A stretch of 14,772 nucleotides of DNA from Pseudomonadota bacterium (GTDB lineage Bacteria; Desulfobacterota; Desulfovibrionia; Desulfovibrionales; Desulfovibrionaceae). A program made the translations under genes and the position numbers. The notes under the pieces were generated by a model. That model was given only the letters and a program-made list of their open reading frames with translations, had not been told where the DNA came from and did no database searches. The stretch covers positions 1-14,772 of the forward strand of contig JAEWCY010000164.1 of assembly GCA_023390395.1 (NCBI GenBank). The letters are read 5' to 3'. Shown here in pieces: positions 13,712 to 14,772 of this stretch. The first letter of the stretch is position 1. Each line of letters opens with the position of its first letter.

Positions 13712-14772
13712 TCATCGACGGCCGGCCGGTGCGCGTGCCCAAGGGCACGCCGGTCATCGCGGCGGCCGAGTCGCTCGGGATCGTCATCCCCCGCTTCTGC
13801 TGGCATCCGGCGCTCGGCGCGGCCGGGGCCTGCCGCATGTGCGCCGTCATGTTCCTGGACGGGCCGGTCAAGGGCCTGGAGATGAGCTGCATGGTGCCGG
13901 CCGCCGACGGCATGGTGGTGGAGACGTTCCACCCCGAGGCCGTGACCTTCCGCCGACGCGTCGTCGAGCTGCTCATGGCCAACCACCCCCACGACTGCCC
14001 GGTGTGCGACGAGGGCGGGCATTGCCTGCTCCAGGACGAAACCATCTCCGGCGGCCACGCCCTGCGCCGCTTCCCGGGCAAGAAGCGCACCTACCTGGAC
14101 CAGGATCTGGGGCCTTTCATCCGGCACGAGATGAACCGCTGCATCCACTGCTACCGCTGCGTGCGGTTCTACCAGGAATATTGCGGCTACCTCGACTTCG
14201 GCCCCATGCAGAACGCCAACCGGGTCTACTTCGGCCGCTTCGCGAGCGGCCCCCTGGAAAGCCCCTTTTCCGGCAACCTGGCCGACCTCTGCCCCACGGG
14301 CACGCTGACCGACAAGCCGGCCCGGTACAAGTCCCGGCGCTGGGACTGCCAGCGCGCCCCGTCCGTGTGCCCGCATTGTTCGCTCGGCTGCGGCACCGTG
14401 GCCCTTTCGCGCTACCGCGAGGTCGTGCGGATCGAGGCCCGGGAAAACCCGGCCGTCAACGGCCATTTCATCTGCGACCGGGGCCGTTATTCCTTCGGCT
14501 ACGCCGCCAGCGCCGAACGCCCCCGCCAGGCCCGGGCGGACGGCGTGCCGACCAGCATGGCCACGGCCCTGGCCCTGGCCGGGACGCGCCTTTGCGGGGT
14601 GGTGGAGGCCTTCGGCCCGGGAGCCGTGGCCGTGGTCGGCTCGGCCCGGTCCAGCCTGGAGACGCAAACGGCCCTGACCGCCCTGGCCCGGGCCGGCGGC
14701 TGGCAGGGGCCGGCCTTTTTCGCCGACCGGGCGCAGCGGCAGGCCACGGCCGCCGCTCTGGCCGCCCTGGCG
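13699..14772 (+). CDS. nuoG: NADH-quinone oxidoreductase subunit G, N-terminal part (3' end outside window)
   Basis: NuoG carries the iron-sulfur relay of the electron-input module. The 358 visible residues match E. coli NuoG along their length. Cluster ligands in order are: N1b [2Fe-2S] Cys34, Cys45, Cys48 and Cys64 (FCWHPALG, ACRMC, MSC); N5 His96, Cys100, Cys103 and Cys109 (HPHDCPVCDEGGHC); N4 Cys148, Cys151, Cys154 (MNRCIHCYRC) and Cys198 (CPTG). Then N7, the off-path cluster of the E. coli type, at Cys224, Cys227, Cys231 and Cys259 (CPHCSLGC, ICDRGR). The molybdopterin-oxidoreductase-like domain starts near 220 and runs off the window. The ATG at 13699 has GGAGG four bases upstream and overlaps nuoF by 13 bp. 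All ligands are present, so the relay looks functional despite the altered NuoF pocket. The family is about 900 residues in E. coli, so over half is missing here. Confidence 0.96.
   Translation, partial: MPDLIIDGRPVRVPKGTPVIAAAESLGIVIPRFCWHPALGAAGACRMCAVMFLDGPVKGLEMSCMVPAADGMVVETFHPEAVTFRRRVVELLMANHPHDCPVCDEGGHCLLQDETISGGHALRRFPGKKRTYLDQDLGPFIRHEMNRCIHCYRCVRFYQEYCGYLDFGPMQNANRVYFGRFASGPLESPFSGNLADLCPTGTLTDKPARYKSRRWDCQRAPSVCPHCSLGCGTVALSRYREVVRIEARENPAVNGHFICDRGRYSFGYAASAERPRQARADGVPTSMATALALAGTRLCGVVEAFGPGAVAVVGSARSSLETQTALTALARAGGWQGPAFFADRAQRQATAAALAALA

Noticed and set aside
1..14772. CRISPR arrays, tRNA or rRNA genes, insertion sequences
   Set aside because: No regularly spaced direct repeats, cloverleaf-like segments, transposase motifs or terminal inverted repeats were seen.

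Overview
The window is very GC-rich with short intergenic gaps. Together with the protein types, this suggests a Desulfovibrio-like (Desulfovibrionia, former Deltaproteobacteria) genome such as the Solidesulfovibrio group. That placement is inferred from style and gene content; no marker gene is present.

Layout. (1) Positions 1-5129, plus strand: a surface-glycan or glycosylation cluster. It holds the 3' end of a protein with hydrophobic-W-like repeats, a GT4 glycosyltransferase (598-1848), a TPR protein with a duplicated beta domain (1835-3115), and a large GT2-GT4 two-domain glycosyltransferase (3108-5129). The last three are joined by start/stop overlaps and probably act together on one glycan. 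(2) Positions 5130-5549: a gene-free gap opening with a sharply AT-rich island, a possible recombination scar. (3) Positions 5550-8199: an APC-family permease (plus) and a ClC-family anion transport protein (minus). They converge and overlap by 53 bp at their 3' ends. (4) Positions 8200-8961: a divergent control region, a 75-residue four-cysteine zinc-ribbon-like protein, and a candidate promoter with TTGCAA palindromes. (5) Position 8962 to the end: the front of a respiratory complex I (nuo) operon, nuoA, nuoBCD, nuoE, nuoF and nuoG (cut by the window edge). The membrane-arm genes nuoH-N are expected just downstream.

The nuo proteins resemble the E. coli type, but with three departures. NuoB, NuoC and NuoD are one continuous 790-residue polypeptide. 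A 64-bp block of three consecutive hairpins lies between nuoBCD and nuoE, just ahead of nuoE's ribosome binding site. NuoF keeps its FMN site and its N3 cluster cysteines, but the residues that hold the NADH nucleotide in Thermus and E. coli (equivalents of Thermus Nqo1 F78, E185, K202 and F205) are Gly, Ala, Gly and Arg. NuoF also carries a cysteine-containing C-terminal tail. This points to a complex I whose electron-input module may prefer NADPH or another donor, and it is the most interesting signal in the window. The ClC protein also looks unusual: it keeps the gating glutamate but has valine at the internal proton-glutamate position, as in channel-type ClCs.
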